A stretch of DNA of 64,000 nucleotides from assembly GCA_015231375.1 (NCBI GenBank), contig JADGBT010000002.1, positions 62,001 through 126,000 on the forward strand, read 5' to 3'. The translations under genes and the position numbers were made by a program. A model generated the notes under the pieces. The model was not told the origin of the DNA. It worked only from the letters and a program-made list of their open reading frames with translations, and ran no database searches. Positions 1 to 8,424 of the stretch are shown in pieces. This DNA is from Magnetococcales bacterium (GTDB lineage Bacteria > Pseudomonadota > Magnetococcia > Magnetococcales > Magnetaquicoccaceae). Each line of letters begins with the position of its first letter. Position 1 is the first letter of the stretch.

Positions 1-366
1 TTCCCAAGCGCGATTCACGGCGCGAATCAACACCTTGGCATTGTCGATCCGCTCCGACTCCTGCAAGAACCAAAAAAAAGCCACCAGCACCGCAGGCATG
101 GACAGCAGCAGCGAATCGGTCAACACCCCGTCTGCCGGCAAACTCTCCAGGCAGCACCGTTCCACGGTACTGGCGGTCCATTTTTCCGGCATGCGCCCAT
201 GCCGACGGACCATCGCGCCCATGAACGCCTCGATGATCCGGGCGCACCCCCGCCTCTGGATGGTCGTCAGCACCCCGAACGGGCCGCTCAACACAAATTC
301 TCCGATCCAGGTCTCGACCCGATTGCGAAAGCTTTCCCCATCCGGGTCCCAATGATCTTTCATCAT
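1..366 (-). CDS. Hypothetical protein, partial (runs off left edge)
   Basis: An open frame of 122 codons reads leftward from an ATG pair (cat at 364-366 and 361-363) to the window edge without a stop. A purine-rich AAGGGA lies about ten bases upstream of the start. The visible N-terminus begins MMKDHWDPDGESFRNRVETW and looks mainly alpha-helical, with acidic/basic stretches and one hydrophobic run (LLLSMPAVLVAFFWFL). It is divergent from yggS across a 180-base gap. I do not recognise the family. The C-terminus is outside the window. Confidence 0.6.
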   Translation of the reverse strand, partial: MMKDHWDPDGESFRNRVETWIGEFVLSGPFGVLTTIQRRGCARIIEAFMGAMVRRHGRMPEKWTASTVERCCLESLPADGVLTDSLLLSMPAVLVAFFWFLQESERIDNAKVLIRAVNRAWE

Positions 367-546
367 GAATGGTTGCATCCCTTCGTTGTGAATCCGTGCC
401 AACCGTCCATGAATGGTCAGGAACGCGATGGAGCGCGAAAATTGCTTGCTTATGGCGATTCAGCCAGACAAAATATTGACATTTTCCAACCCCGCGCGTC
501 AATCCAATCCTCCATCCACCCCAAACCCGGTACCTTGATCACGACC

Positions 547-1239
547 ATGCACACCCCCTCCACCACCTTGCACCAGATCCGCGCCCGCATGGCCGCCGCC
601 TGCGAACGCGCGGGCCGGGATCCTGCGGCAGTCCGGCTGGTGGTGGTCTCCAAGACCCGCTCCCCGGAAGAGATCCGCGCCGTGGCGGCGTGCGGCCAGA
701 CCCTGTTCGCCGAAAACCGGGTGCAAGAGGCGCGGGACAAACTCCCCCGCATCGCCGATCCGACGCTGGCATGGCATCTGATCGGTCCCTTGCAACGCAA
801 CAAGGTCAAGGCGGCCCTGGAGATTTTCCACATGATCCACACCGTGGACTCCCTGGAACTGGCCGAGGAGATCTCGAAACGGGCCGAAACCGGACCTCTG
901 CACCCTTTTCCGGTGCTGATGCAGATCAACGTGGGCCGGGAACCGCAAAAATCCGGAGTCACGCCCGAAGAGGCCCTGCCGCTGGCGCACGCCATGGCGG
1001 CGCTGCCCGGCATCGCCTTGCGCGGCGTGATGACCATTCCGCCCTTCAGCCTTCAGGCCGAAGAGAGCCGACCCTGGTTTCAGGCCCTGTCCCGGCTCAA
1101 GAACCAAATCGCCCAGGAACAGATCGACGGCGTGAGCATGGACGAACTTTCCATGGGCATGAGCCATGACTACGAAATCGCCGTGGAAGAAGGGGCAACC
1201 CTGGTTCGCATCGGCAGCGCCGTCTTCGCGCCGACCTGA
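547..1239 (+). CDS. yggS: YggS family pyridoxal phosphate homeostasis protein
   Basis: A 230-residue cytoplasmic protein of the COG0325/YggS/PROSC family, which binds PLP and buffers the free cofactor pool without a known reaction. The motif VVVSKTRSPEEI places the PLP lysine at residue 36. FAENRVQEA, WHLIGPLQRNK and LSMGMSHDYEIAVEEG are the other family signatures, and the length is typical. The frame is open much further upstream, but family similarity begins at this ATG; no strong Shine-Dalgarno is visible. It heads a cluster whose other members (proC, yggT, yggU) are the classic yggS neighbours. Confidence 0.95.
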   Translation: MHTPSTTLHQIRARMAAACERAGRDPAAVRLVVVSKTRSPEEIRAVAACGQTLFAENRVQEARDKLPRIADPTLAWHLIGPLQRNKVKAALEIFHMIHTVDSLELAEEISKRAETGPLHPFPVLMQINVGREPQKSGVTPEEALPLAHAMAALPGIALRGVMTIPPFSLQAEESRPWFQALSRLKNQIAQEQIDGVSMDELSMGMSHDYEIAVEEGATLVRIGSAVFAPT

Positions 1240-1267
1240 CAAAACCCAACCAACGGATCTCCCGACC

Positions 1268-3292
1268 ATGCCAGACGCGAACCTCGCCGCCGCGCTCATC
1301 CGATTTCGGGTTGTTGTCCCGATTCTGGGCGCGTGCCTGTTGCTGACCCCCATGACCGTGCCAGCCGACGACACCTTCGACACCTCCTTGAAATCCGCCA
1401 GCGAGGCTTTGGCCCGCGATGCGCTCGAAGAGGCGGAACAGCTCAACGGACAGGTGATCAACGCCTCGGAGGCCACCCGGATCCAGCGGGCCAGCGCCTT
1501 TGCGGGACGCTGCGCCACCCGCTACAAACAGGGACTCGCCACGCGCAATCCGGCCCTGATCCCGCAAGCCATCGGCGATTGCGACCGGGCGCTCGAATTG
1601 AAATCGGATCTGCATCCGGCCTACCGCATCCGGGGTGTGGCCCTGTTGAGCGCCGGACATCCGGATCGGGCCGCCGAGGATCTCGCGGTGGCGGTGGCGT
1701 TGAATCCGGAAGATCATCTCTCTTTTCAGAACCGCGCCCTGGCCCTGGCCAAACTGGGCCGCAGCAAGGAAGCCATGGCGGAACTCGACGCCGCCATCCG
1801 TCTCAAGCCCGATCACCCCTGGAGCTACTACAACCGGGGACGGCTGCGCATCGCCCAGGGGGACTACGAAACCTCCATCGACGATTTCATCGCCTTCATC
1901 CGTTTCAAGCGGGATCACGAAGAGGTGTATCGGCTGCGGGGCATGAGCCGTCTGCTGATCGGCATGCCTCAACAGGCGGTCGGGGACTTCTACGAATCGC
2001 TGCGGCTGCGTCCGAACCACAACCCGGAAGCGCTGCTGGCGCGTGGCATGGCCTTTTTCCTGCTGGAACGCTTTGCCGAGGCGGAACAGGATCTCGCCCA
2101 GGCCCTGCCCCTGCAATCCGGTCATGTGGAAACCCGACTGTGGCTGTTTCTGACCCGCCAACGGCTCGGCAAGGTGGATCGGGAACTGCTGAACGATCCT
2201 TCCGTGCCCAAGGATCCCAAAAACTGGCCGGAAATCCTGATTCCGGTTTTTCTTGGCACCGTTGCGGCGGACAAGGCGCTGGAAGCGGCCCGTGCCGGGG
2301 AGGATCCGGTGGCCAGCCGCCTCAAGGGAAATCTGACGCTGCTGCTGCTGGCCCACAAGGCCCGGGGAGAAGGCCACGAAGCCGAGGCGACCCGCTGGCT
2401 GGAAACCCTCGTGGCCAGTCAGGAACGAGAAGCGCCCTATTATCAACTGGCCCGTCAGGCGTTGCGCCGCACCCCCACGCCGATGGCTGACGCCGAAGAC
2501 AAACCGACCCCCCCCGCTCCCCTGTCCCAACGCTCCAAAACCGAAGCGGACGACAAACTCGCCACCGCTTCCACACCAAAGACTCCCGCGACACGCTCCA
2601 AAACCGAAGCGGACGACAAACACGCCACCGCATCCACACCAAAGACTCCCGCGACGCGCTCCAAAACCGAAGCGGACGACAAACTCGCCACCGTGACACC
2701 CAGGCACACCGAGGAGCGCCCCTCCGCGCCATCCGGGCCGCCACAAAGCGTCCACGCCTTCACGGTCCCCCCTGTGGAACGGATGAGCGCTCCAGGATCA
2801 AACCCGGATCCCCACCAGTCCACCAGGCCGATCCACAAGACCCCCGCCTCCGCCCCGGCGACCAAACCGGCAGCGGAGACCGCCCCCCCCACCGGGCAAA
2901 CGGCGGGCACACCCGCAACCGAGCAGTCGGCATCCAAAACAGCTGCCAAAGGATCCGCCCCCCCGACCGGCTCAGGGGCCACGAACACACCGAAAACCAA
3001 ACCAGCCCTGGCCGCCACCCCGGACAGCGCCACCGCAACCAGCCCGGAAGGCAAAAAGGCGCGACTCGTCTTCAAGGCGGCCTCTTTCGGCAACGCCAGC
3101 TATGCCAACAACGCGCTCAACCAGTATCTGCAACTGGGTCTGCCCGCCTTTCTGGAACAGACCCACACCCGCGACAAGATCCTGCACCGTGTCCTGATCG
3201 GTCCCTTCGATGAGCAGGGCCGGGCCGAAGAGGCCAGAGACCTGATCCGCAAACTGCCGAACCACACTCCCGGAGAGATCACCAAACGATGA
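1268..3292 (+). CDS. TPR-repeat protein with C-terminal SPOR domain
   Basis: A 674-residue protein. It has an N-terminal hydrophobic signal or anchor (about residues 12-34, ending near PADDTF), then about six to seven TPR units between residues 90 and 300. A long Pro/Thr/Ala/Lys-rich low-complexity region follows (about 400-595). The C-terminal segment, about 70 residues, starts ARLVFKAASFGNASYANNAL and ends with RVLIGPFDEQGRAEEA...IRKL, the pattern of a SPOR peptidoglycan-binding domain. The low-complexity part includes three near-perfect 21-residue repeats. The stop overlaps the proC start (ATGA), so the two are probably co-translated. An envelope/septal role is inferred from the architecture; no specific function is known. 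Confidence 0.8.
   Translation: MPDANLAAALIRFRVVVPILGACLLLTPMTVPADDTFDTSLKSASEALARDALEEAEQLNGQVINASEATRIQRASAFAGRCATRYKQGLATRNPALIPQAIGDCDRALELKSDLHPAYRIRGVALLSAGHPDRAAEDLAVAVALNPEDHLSFQNRALALAKLGRSKEAMAELDAAIRLKPDHPWSYYNRGRLRIAQGDYETSIDDFIAFIRFKRDHEEVYRLRGMSRLLIGMPQQAVGDFYESLRLRPNHNPEALLARGMAFFLLERFAEAEQDLAQALPLQSGHVETRLWLFLTRQRLGKVDRELLNDPSVPKDPKNWPEILIPVFLGTVAADKALEAARAGEDPVASRLKGNLTLLLLAHKARGEGHEAEATRWLETLVASQEREAPYYQLARQALRRTPTPMADAEDKPTPPAPLSQRSKTEADDKLATASTPKTPATRSKTEADDKHATASTPKTPATRSKTEADDKLATVTPRHTEERPSAPSGPPQSVHAFTVPPVERMSAPGSNPDPHQSTRPIHKTPASAPATKPAAETAPPTGQTAGTPATEQSASKTAAKGSAPPTGSGATNTPKTKPALAATPDSATATSPEGKKARLVFKAASFGNASYANNALNQYLQLGLPAFLEQTHTRDKILHRVLIGPFDEQGRAEEARDLIRKLPNHTPGEITKR
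2531..2719 (+). repeat. 63-bp tandem repeat, three copies, coding
   Basis: Units start at 2531, 2594 and 2657. Each begins cgctccaaaaccgaagcgga and encodes RSKTEADDK(L/H)AT followed by a Thr/Pro-rich stretch. The period is a multiple of three, so the frame is preserved. The third copy decays after LATVTP. Near-identity at DNA level suggests recent slippage or duplication in the linker of the SPOR protein. Confidence 0.85.
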
Positions 3293-4140
3293 ACACCATC
3301 CCGCACACCGCCTTGTCCCTCGACAACGCCATCATCGCCTTTCTGGGCGGCGGAGCCATGGCCGGAGCCATGATCCAGGGACTGACGCGGGCCGGAGTCC
3401 AGGCCGATCACCTGCGCGCCGCCGATCCGGTCGAAAGCCAACGCCGCCTCCTGGCCGATCGCCATGGCATTCCAGTCTTCACCAGCAACACCGAAGCGGT
3501 CCAGGGGGCGCAAGTGGTGGTGGTGGCGGTCAAGCCGGGGGTGGTGGCCGGGGTACTCGACGCTGTTGCGCCTCTGCTCGCTGCCGACACCCTGGTGCTG
3601 TCCATCGCCGCCGGGATCACCCTGGCCACCCTGGCGAGCCATCTGCCTGCCGGACAGCCGTTGGCGCGGGTCATGCCCAACACGCCAGCCCTGGTCGGCG
3701 CCGGCATTTCGGCGCTGCTGCCCGCGCCCCAAACCCCGACGCCCCACCGATTGCTGGCGCGCCGGATCATGGAGTCCGTGGGACTGGTGGAAGAGATCGA
3801 CCACGAGGCGTTGATGGATGGGGTCACGGCCTTGTCGGGTTCCGGACCGGCCTATGTCTATCTGATTGCCGAAGCCCTGTCCGACGGCGGCGTGGCCAGC
3901 GGTCTGCCGCGCCCCCTGGCGGATCGTCTGGCGGTCCGCACCCTGCTGGGCGCGGCCAAATTGATGGAAGAGACCGGACTGCATCCCGGCGTGCTGAAAA
4001 ACCAGGTCACCTCCCCCGGCGGCACCACCATCGCCGGTCTGGAACCCCTGGAGAGAAACGGGGTGCGCGGCGCGCTCATGGCGGCGGTGCTGGCCGCCTG
4101 TCAACGCTCCCGCGAACTGGGCGCACCACGACAATCCTGA
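3289..4140 (+). CDS. proC: Pyrroline-5-carboxylate reductase
   Basis: A 283-residue enzyme that reduces 1-pyrroline-5-carboxylate to L-proline with NAD(P)H in the cytoplasm, the last step of proline synthesis. The nucleotide-binding motif FLGGGAMAGAMIQGL lies near residues 18-32. VMPNTPALVGAGISALL and LSGSGPAYVYLIAEALSDGG are the dimerisation and substrate-binding signatures, and QVTSPGGTTIAGL is present near the C-terminus. Length is normal. Its ATG overlaps the stop of the upstream TPR-SPOR gene, and yggT follows after 25 bases, so it sits inside one operon. Confidence 0.96.
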   Translation: MNTIPHTALSLDNAIIAFLGGGAMAGAMIQGLTRAGVQADHLRAADPVESQRRLLADRHGIPVFTSNTEAVQGAQVVVVAVKPGVVAGVLDAVAPLLAADTLVLSIAAGITLATLASHLPAGQPLARVMPNTPALVGAGISALLPAPQTPTPHRLLARRIMESVGLVEEIDHEALMDGVTALSGSGPAYVYLIAEALSDGGVASGLPRPLADRLAVRTLLGAAKLMEETGLHPGVLKNQVTSPGGTTIAGLEPLERNGVRGALMAAVLAACQRSRELGAPRQS

Positions 4141-4165
4141 CCACTGCAAGGAGATCGCAATCATC

Positions 4166-4780
4166 ATGGGCATTCTGGGTTCCATCGGCACCTTGCTGCA
4201 TTTCATGCTGGAAATCTACTCCTGGCTGATCCTGGGCCGGGTGCTGCTCTCTTGGGTCAATCCCGACCCGTACAACCCGATCGTCCAGTTTCTGATCCGC
4301 GCCACGGAACCGCTGCTGGCGCCGTTGCGGCGTCTGATTCCGTCCATGGGGGGATTCGATCTCTCCCCGATCGCGGCCCTGCTGGCGGTCCACTTCACCC
4401 AAAAGATCACGGCCGCGCTGTTTCTCGGCGCCATGGGCGGCGGAGCCATCGCCGCGCTGCTGGCGGAACTGGTGGGCCTGATCCATCTGTTGCTGACCTT
4501 CTATCTGCTGCTGCTGGTGGCGCGGGGCGGTTTTCATTTCCACTCCTGGTACACCTTCCGCCAGGGAAAACCACCGGGCATCGATCTGCGCAAGCCGTGG
4601 ATCCGGTTCATCTTTCAGGCCACGGAACCCGCCTTGCGTCCGTTGCGACGCTGGATGCCCACGGTGTCGGGCATGGATGTCACCCCGATGGCGGGCGCGG
4701 TGCTGCTGTTGATGCTGCTGTCGATGCTTCAGGAGTTGACCCTGGGATGGCTCGCTCCGGCGATGATGATGCACGGCTAA
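4166..4780 (+). CDS. yggT: YggT family integral membrane protein
   Basis: A 204-residue inner-membrane protein with two YggT repeats. The first contains YSWLILGRVLLSWVNPDPYNPIV and TEPLLAPLRRLIP. The second contains TFRQGKPPGIDLRKPWIRF and TEPALRPLRRWMP. Hydrophobic helices surround each repeat. The family has been linked to osmotic and cell-shape phenotypes but has no biochemical activity assigned. A good AAGGAG ribosome-binding site lies about ten bases upstream of the ATG. The yggS-proC-yggT-yggU order is conserved in many proteobacteria. Confidence 0.92.
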   Translation: MGILGSIGTLLHFMLEIYSWLILGRVLLSWVNPDPYNPIVQFLIRATEPLLAPLRRLIPSMGGFDLSPIAALLAVHFTQKITAALFLGAMGGGAIAALLAELVGLIHLLLTFYLLLLVARGGFHFHSWYTFRQGKPPGIDLRKPWIRFIFQATEPALRPLRRWMPTVSGMDVTPMAGAVLLLMLLSMLQELTLGWLAPAMMMHG

Positions 4781-4785
4781 CGGGC

Positions 4786-5208
4786 ATGTCCGGTCTGCGC
4801 TGGGAGGGGATGGATCTGGTGATCACCGTGCGGGTGCAGCCACGGGCCTCGCGGGAACGGTGGATGGGAGTCCGGGACGGCGAGGTGCTGGTGGCCCTGA
4901 CCGCCCCGCCGGTGGACGGCGCGGCCAACGAAGCCCTGCCAAAGTTTTTAGCCAAGGAACTGGATGTGGCGACGGGTCGGATCCGAATCGTGCAGGGGGA
5001 ACGAACGCGCCACAAGGTGGTGCGGGTGACCGCACCGGATCCGACCAGGGTGGCGGCCTGGGCGGAAAAGCTGGGTGCACCGCCTCCCGAAATCCGATCC
5101 GGAATCCCGACGGAAAACCGGACCGGAAATCGAAAAAAGACGCACCCGACTCAAAACGGCAATACGCAAAACGGCAATACGCAAAACGGCAACAAACGGC
5201 ACGCCTGA
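4786..5208 (+). CDS. yggU: DUF167 (YggU) family protein with Asn/Lys-rich tail
   Basis: A 140-residue protein. Residues 1 to about 100 match the DUF167/YggU fold: ITVRVQPRASRERWMG, VALTAPPVDGAANEAL, FLAKELDV and GERTRHKVVRV. The family is small, cytoplasmic and of unknown function. The C-terminal 35 residues are unusual: a charged stretch followed by three TQNGN/NTQNGN repeats made by a 15-bp tandem repeat (about 5152-5190). The ATG lies six bases after the yggT stop, so translation is probably coupled. Confidence 0.88.
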   Translation: MSGLRWEGMDLVITVRVQPRASRERWMGVRDGEVLVALTAPPVDGAANEALPKFLAKELDVATGRIRIVQGERTRHKVVRVTAPDPTRVAAWAEKLGAPPPEIRSGIPTENRTGNRKKTHPTQNGNTQNGNTQNGNKRHA

Positions 5209-5225
5209 AACCGTGCTCTCCCCCC

Positions 5226-5552
5226 CTACAGCGACTCGTCCACCCAGGCAAACATCTTGGATTTGGGCAGGGCGCCGATCTTGGTGGCCTGAATCTGGCC
5301 ATCCTTGAAGATCATGAGCGTGGGAATGCCGCGCACGCCATAGCGGCCAGGGGTGCTGGGATTGTGATCGATATTGAGCTTGGCGACCAGCAGACGACCT
5401 TTGTACTCCTCGGCCAACTCCTCCAGGAAAGGCGCGATCTGTTTGCACGGACCGCACCAGTCGGCCCAGAAGTCAACCAGAATCGGCATAGTGGCTTGCA
5501 AAACGTCACGCTCGAAAGCGGCGTCGGAAGTTTGCAAAATATTCTCGCTCAT
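5226..5552 (-). CDS. trxA: Thioredoxin
   Basis: A 108-residue cytoplasmic thioredoxin. The redox motif WCGPC (Cys33, Cys36) is followed by KQIAPFLEELAEEY, and GIPTLMIFKDG holds the cis-proline. Length is typical. The ATG at 5550-5552 is preceded by AAGGAG nine bases away, which favours it over longer in-frame options. It is convergent with the yggU end, only 17 bases apart. It may support ribonucleotide reductase or general disulfide reduction; partners are not visible here. Confidence 0.95.
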   Translation of the reverse strand: MSENILQTSDAAFERDVLQATMPILVDFWADWCGPCKQIAPFLEELAEEYKGRLLVAKLNIDHNPSTPGRYGVRGIPTLMIFKDGQIQATKIGALPKSKMFAWVDESL

Positions 5553-5671
5553 GACGCGAAGGCTCCTTACGGGTTCTCGGACTAAAAAAATTCCGGCAAA
5601 GCGCGCAAAAGGGATCCCTCCCCCGTGGCGCGCAAGCCGGAAGACGTGAGCATAAGCTAAAACCCAAACGC

Positions 5672-5806
5672 TCAAAAGTCAACCGGATCCACAGGCCATG
5701 CCAGCGGATAACGATCACGGAATCCGGCCAACCCGCCAGGGCAGGCGCCTTCCAGAATCGGGTTCCATTCGCTCTCCGGCTGAAATTCCGGTGGCGGTTG
5801 GAACAT
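5672..5806 (-). CDS. Possible small ORF, 44 residues
   Basis: A short frame between trx and the Rpn nuclease. It begins MFQPPPEFQPESEWNPILEG and ends PLAWPVDPVDF. The Pro/Trp/Glu-rich composition looks more protein-like than the other frames of this gap, but there is no clear ribosome-binding site and I do not recognise a family. It could be a real micro-protein, a gene remnant, or chance. Confidence 0.25.
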   Translation of the reverse strand: MFQPPPEFQPESEWNPILEGACPGGLAGFRDRYPLAWPVDPVDF

Positions 5807-5819
5807 CAAGAAGCGTAGA

Positions 5820-6773
5820 ATGGCTGACAAAGACCAATCCCGCCCACTGCCTCTGCGAACCACGGCCATGAAATTCATCGACCCGCGCATCGACTTCGCC
5901 TTCAAAAAGATTTTCGGCAGCGAGGATGCCAAAGACATCCTGATTTCGTTTCTGGAGAGCCTGCTGGGTCTGGAGGGCGACCGACGCATTGCCGCATTGA
6001 CCATCCTGGATCCCTTCCTGGCTCCCCGCATCAAGGATCTCAAATCGTCCATCCTGGATGTACGATGCCAGGATCATCGCGGCATTTCTTATATTGTGGA
6101 GATGCAGATCGAGCAGGTGGACGGATTCCTGAAACGCATTCAGTACAACAGCGCCAAGGCGTATACCCAACAGATCTCCAAGGGCGGGCATTATCCCAAC
6201 CTGAACCAGGTGATCGCCGTCACCATCGCCGATTTTGTCATGTTCCCGGATTTTGACCATTGCGTCTCCTGTCACGAGTCGCGCGAGACCATCACCGGCA
6301 ACGCCTATCTGAACGATATTCTCCATTATTTCGTGGAGTTGCCGAAGTTCGACAAAACCGTGGACGCGTGTGACGGTATTTTTGAAAAATGGATCTATTT
6401 CATCAGGCACGCCGAAACCCTAAACCAGGTACCGGAACCATTGAACCTGCCACCCTTTCGACATGCGTTTGAAAAAGCCATGGTAGCCAACATGACGCCG
6501 GACGAATGGGAACTGTACGACAAGGCCGGAATCGCCATCACCGACGCACGCGGACGGGTGGAGTTGGCGCGGAAAGAAGGACGACAGGAAGGACGACAGG
6601 AAGGACGACAGGAAGAGGCCGCATCCATGCTCTTGAAATTGATGCGCCGCAAATTTGGCCCAACACCGGACCGGGTGGCCGAAAAGGTAAAGGCGGCGAG
6701 TCTGGAGCTCATCGAAACATGGGGGGAGAACGTCTTGTTTGCCAATTCCATCGACGAGGTATTCGCGTCCTGA
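5820..6773 (+). CDS. Rpn family recombination-promoting nuclease / PD-(D/E)XK transposase-like protein
   Basis: A 317-residue protein; if it starts at the internal ATG 5868, where family similarity begins (MKFIDPRIDFAFKKIFG), it is 301 residues. The PD-(D/E)XK core is visible as LDVRCQD...YIVEMQIEQ, with Asp80 and the Glu94-x-Gln96 motif in the longer numbering. QYNSAKAYTQQISKGGHYP and IADFVMFP are typical of the family. Rpn proteins are DNA endonucleases linked to RecA-independent recombination and to mobile elements. Near residues 254-265 there are three EGRQ repeats from a 12-bp unit, a hypervariable feature common in this family. No inverted repeats or target duplication are seen around the gene. 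Confidence 0.88.
   Translation: MADKDQSRPLPLRTTAMKFIDPRIDFAFKKIFGSEDAKDILISFLESLLGLEGDRRIAALTILDPFLAPRIKDLKSSILDVRCQDHRGISYIVEMQIEQVDGFLKRIQYNSAKAYTQQISKGGHYPNLNQVIAVTIADFVMFPDFDHCVSCHESRETITGNAYLNDILHYFVELPKFDKTVDACDGIFEKWIYFIRHAETLNQVPEPLNLPPFRHAFEKAMVANMTPDEWELYDKAGIAITDARGRVELARKEGRQEGRQEGRQEEAASMLLKLMRRKFGPTPDRVAEKVKAASLELIETWGENVLFANSIDEVFAS
6578..6614 (+). repeat. 12-bp coding repeat (EGRQ x3)
   Basis: Three near-exact copies of gaaggacgacag encode EGRQ-EGRQ-EGRQ inside the Rpn nuclease, just before EEAASMLLKLMRRKFG. The unit preserves frame, so copy-number changes would alter linker length without disrupting the gene. Confidence 0.8.
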
Positions 6774-6907
6774 CCTGTGGATCATCAAAAACCGGCACAA
6801 GGCGCGCGAGCGTCAACGTGAATCCCCCCGGTCTTCCCGGCACGCCTTTGCCGTCCGGTCACGCACCTTTCCAATACGAATTGCCCTGGACATCCCGACA
6901 TCCCCCT

Positions 6908-6936
6908 TTGACAGACCAGCCCAGGTGACGTATGCT
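6908..6936 (+). promoter_or_regulatory. Sigma-70-type promoter for tRNA-Arg
   Basis: A perfect TTGACA (6908-6913) is followed by a 17-base spacer and TATGCT (6931-6936). Transcription would start near 6943, about 26 bases before the tRNA. Confidence 0.8.
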
Positions 6937-6968
6937 TGGCGCCGTTCTTTATGAACACAGATGACCGT

Positions 6969-7045
6969 GCGCGGTTAGCTCAGCTGGATAGAGCGTTGGC
7001 CTCCGAAGCCAAAGGTCGTTGGTTCGAATCCAATACCGCGTACCA
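6969..7045 (+). tRNA. tRNA-Arg (anticodon CCG)
   Basis: A 77-nt cloverleaf. The acceptor GCGCGGT pairs with ACCGCGT, the first pair being G-U. The D arm is GCTC/GAGC, the anticodon stem TTGGC/GCCAA, and the loop CTCCGAA gives anticodon CCG. The T arm contains GGTTCGAATCC. CCA is encoded at 7043-7045. A dedicated promoter and a strong terminator flank it, so it is a single-gene transcription unit. Confidence 0.95.
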
Positions 7046-7061
7046 ATTCAAGCCAGAACGC

Positions 7062-7090
7062 ACGGCCACTCGCAAGGTGGCCGTTTTTTT
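7062..7090 (+). terminator. Rho-independent terminator after tRNA-Arg
   Basis: A perfect 8-bp stem, ACGGCCAC/GTGGCCGT (7062-7069 and 7077-7084), with a 7-nt loop, runs into seven T residues (7084-7090). It lies 17 bases after the tRNA. Confidence 0.9.
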
Positions 7091-7186
7091 GTGGTGGCCA
7101 CCGGACCTCCTGGTTCGGTCCGGCCATCCCGACCGTGAGACGACACCATTCCATCGGCGCCGCACAGCCAAGACGACTGCAAGACG

Positions 7187-8245
7187 ATGCCCGACACCGT
7201 ACACGAAATCATCGAAACCGCAGCCGGCATACACTGGGCCGTGCTGGACGCCTCCGGCGTGATCGTGGCAGTGAATCCAGCCTGGCGCGTTTTCGCCGAC
7301 CAGAACGGAGGATACGGGGATTATCTCGGCTGCAACTACCTGGATGTCTGCACCCGCGCGGCCAAAGGCAACAGTCAGCTCTGGGAGGCCAGGATCATGG
7401 CCCGGTCACTCCGGGGTTTCCTCGACGGACACCAGAACGCACCCCAGACCCTCTCCTACTCCTGCCACGCCCCCTGTGAACACCGCTGGTTTGAAGCCAA
7501 TCTGCAAACCTGCCACTGGGACAACCGGGAACATCTGCTGGTGGTCCATCGCAACATCACCAGTCACAAGCTGCTGGAAATCTCCCGCGAACGGGCCATG
7601 GGCATGATGTTGCACGACCTGCGCAATCACGTCGGCAACAGCCACAACATGTGCAACCTGCTGCTGACCCTGGAAACCTGCGAAGAACAAACCGAGCTGC
7701 TGCGTCTGTGCGCCGAATCCACCCGGCGCGCGCTCGACATCATCACCACCAACGCCCGTTTCACCGCGCTGGAACGTGGCGCGCTGCGCATCGAACAACA
7801 AACCCTGGATCTGACCGGCATGATCGCCTTGTGGCAGCGCCAACACCAGGAACACCTCAACTACCGCAACCAGCGACTGGAGGTCAGCGCTACGACCATT
7901 CCACCGGCTCCCGAACCACAAGGAGAGCGGCACCTGATTCAAAGCATGCTGGACAATCTGCTCAACAACGCCATGGAGGCCGCTCCGAACGGCAGCGTCA
8001 TCCAGGCGCGACTGCTCATCGATCCGACCGGGATCCACCTGACCCTCCGCAATCCCGGCGCGGTACCGCTCCCGATCCGAGGCCATTTCTTCGACAAGTA
8101 CGTCACCTGGGGCAAAACCTCCGGCACAGGACTGGGCACCTATTCGGCCCGGCTCATCGTCGAGGCCCATCGGGGCACCATCAGCATGACCACCCCGGAT
8201 GAAGAACACACCGAAATCCACGTCCAACTGCCCCACCCGGCGTGA
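7187..8245 (+). CDS. PAS-like sensor histidine kinase (soluble)
   Basis: A 352-residue protein without membrane segments. Residues 1-125 resemble a PAS sensor (GIHWAVLDASGVIVAVNPAW...HLLVVHRNITSHK). The phospho-acceptor region MMLHDLRNHVG puts His143 in a dimerisation helix. The ATPase domain shows the N-box MLDNLLNNAMEA and a glycine box GTGLGTYSARLIVEAHRG. The stretch [11 protein letters not shown] just before the glycine box is shared with the receiver-kinase at 30957-32105. No response regulator is adjacent, so it may feed a distant partner. The sensor part contains several Cys/His (YLDVC, YSCHAPCEH, CHW) that could bind a metal or redox signal; that is inference. Confidence 0.82.
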   Translation: MPDTVHEIIETAAGIHWAVLDASGVIVAVNPAWRVFADQNGGYGDYLGCNYLDVCTRAAKGNSQLWEARIMARSLRGFLDGHQNAPQTLSYSCHAPCEHRWFEANLQTCHWDNREHLLVVHRNITSHKLLEISRERAMGMMLHDLRNHVGNSHNMCNLLLTLETCEEQTELLRLCAESTRRALDIITTNARFTALERGALRIEQQTLDLTGMIALWQRQHQEHLNYRNQRLEVSATTIPPAPEPQGERHLIQSMLDNLLNNAMEAAPNGSVIQARLLIDPTGIHLTLRNPGAVPLPIRGHFFDKYVTWGKTSGTGLGTYSARLIVEAHRGTISMTTPDEEHTEIHVQLPHPA

Positions 8246-8424
8246 TCCGGCTTGACGACCTCCCCCGCCAAACCGGGACTTTCCGGCGCCTGCCGTTCAA
8301 GATCCATTGGAAAACAACCGGTTTTCGGAATATCATACCCTTCGGATCCAATCGCCCGACCATGGATGATCCCCCCATCCATGCTCCAGACGGTTTCACC
8401 TCTTGTCGCCAAGGAGAATCCCTC

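Noticed and set aside
450-1037. Long minus-strand frame opposite yggS
   Set aside because: It is a shadow of the yggS codon pattern; the protein has no coherent domain while the plus strand is a clear YggS.
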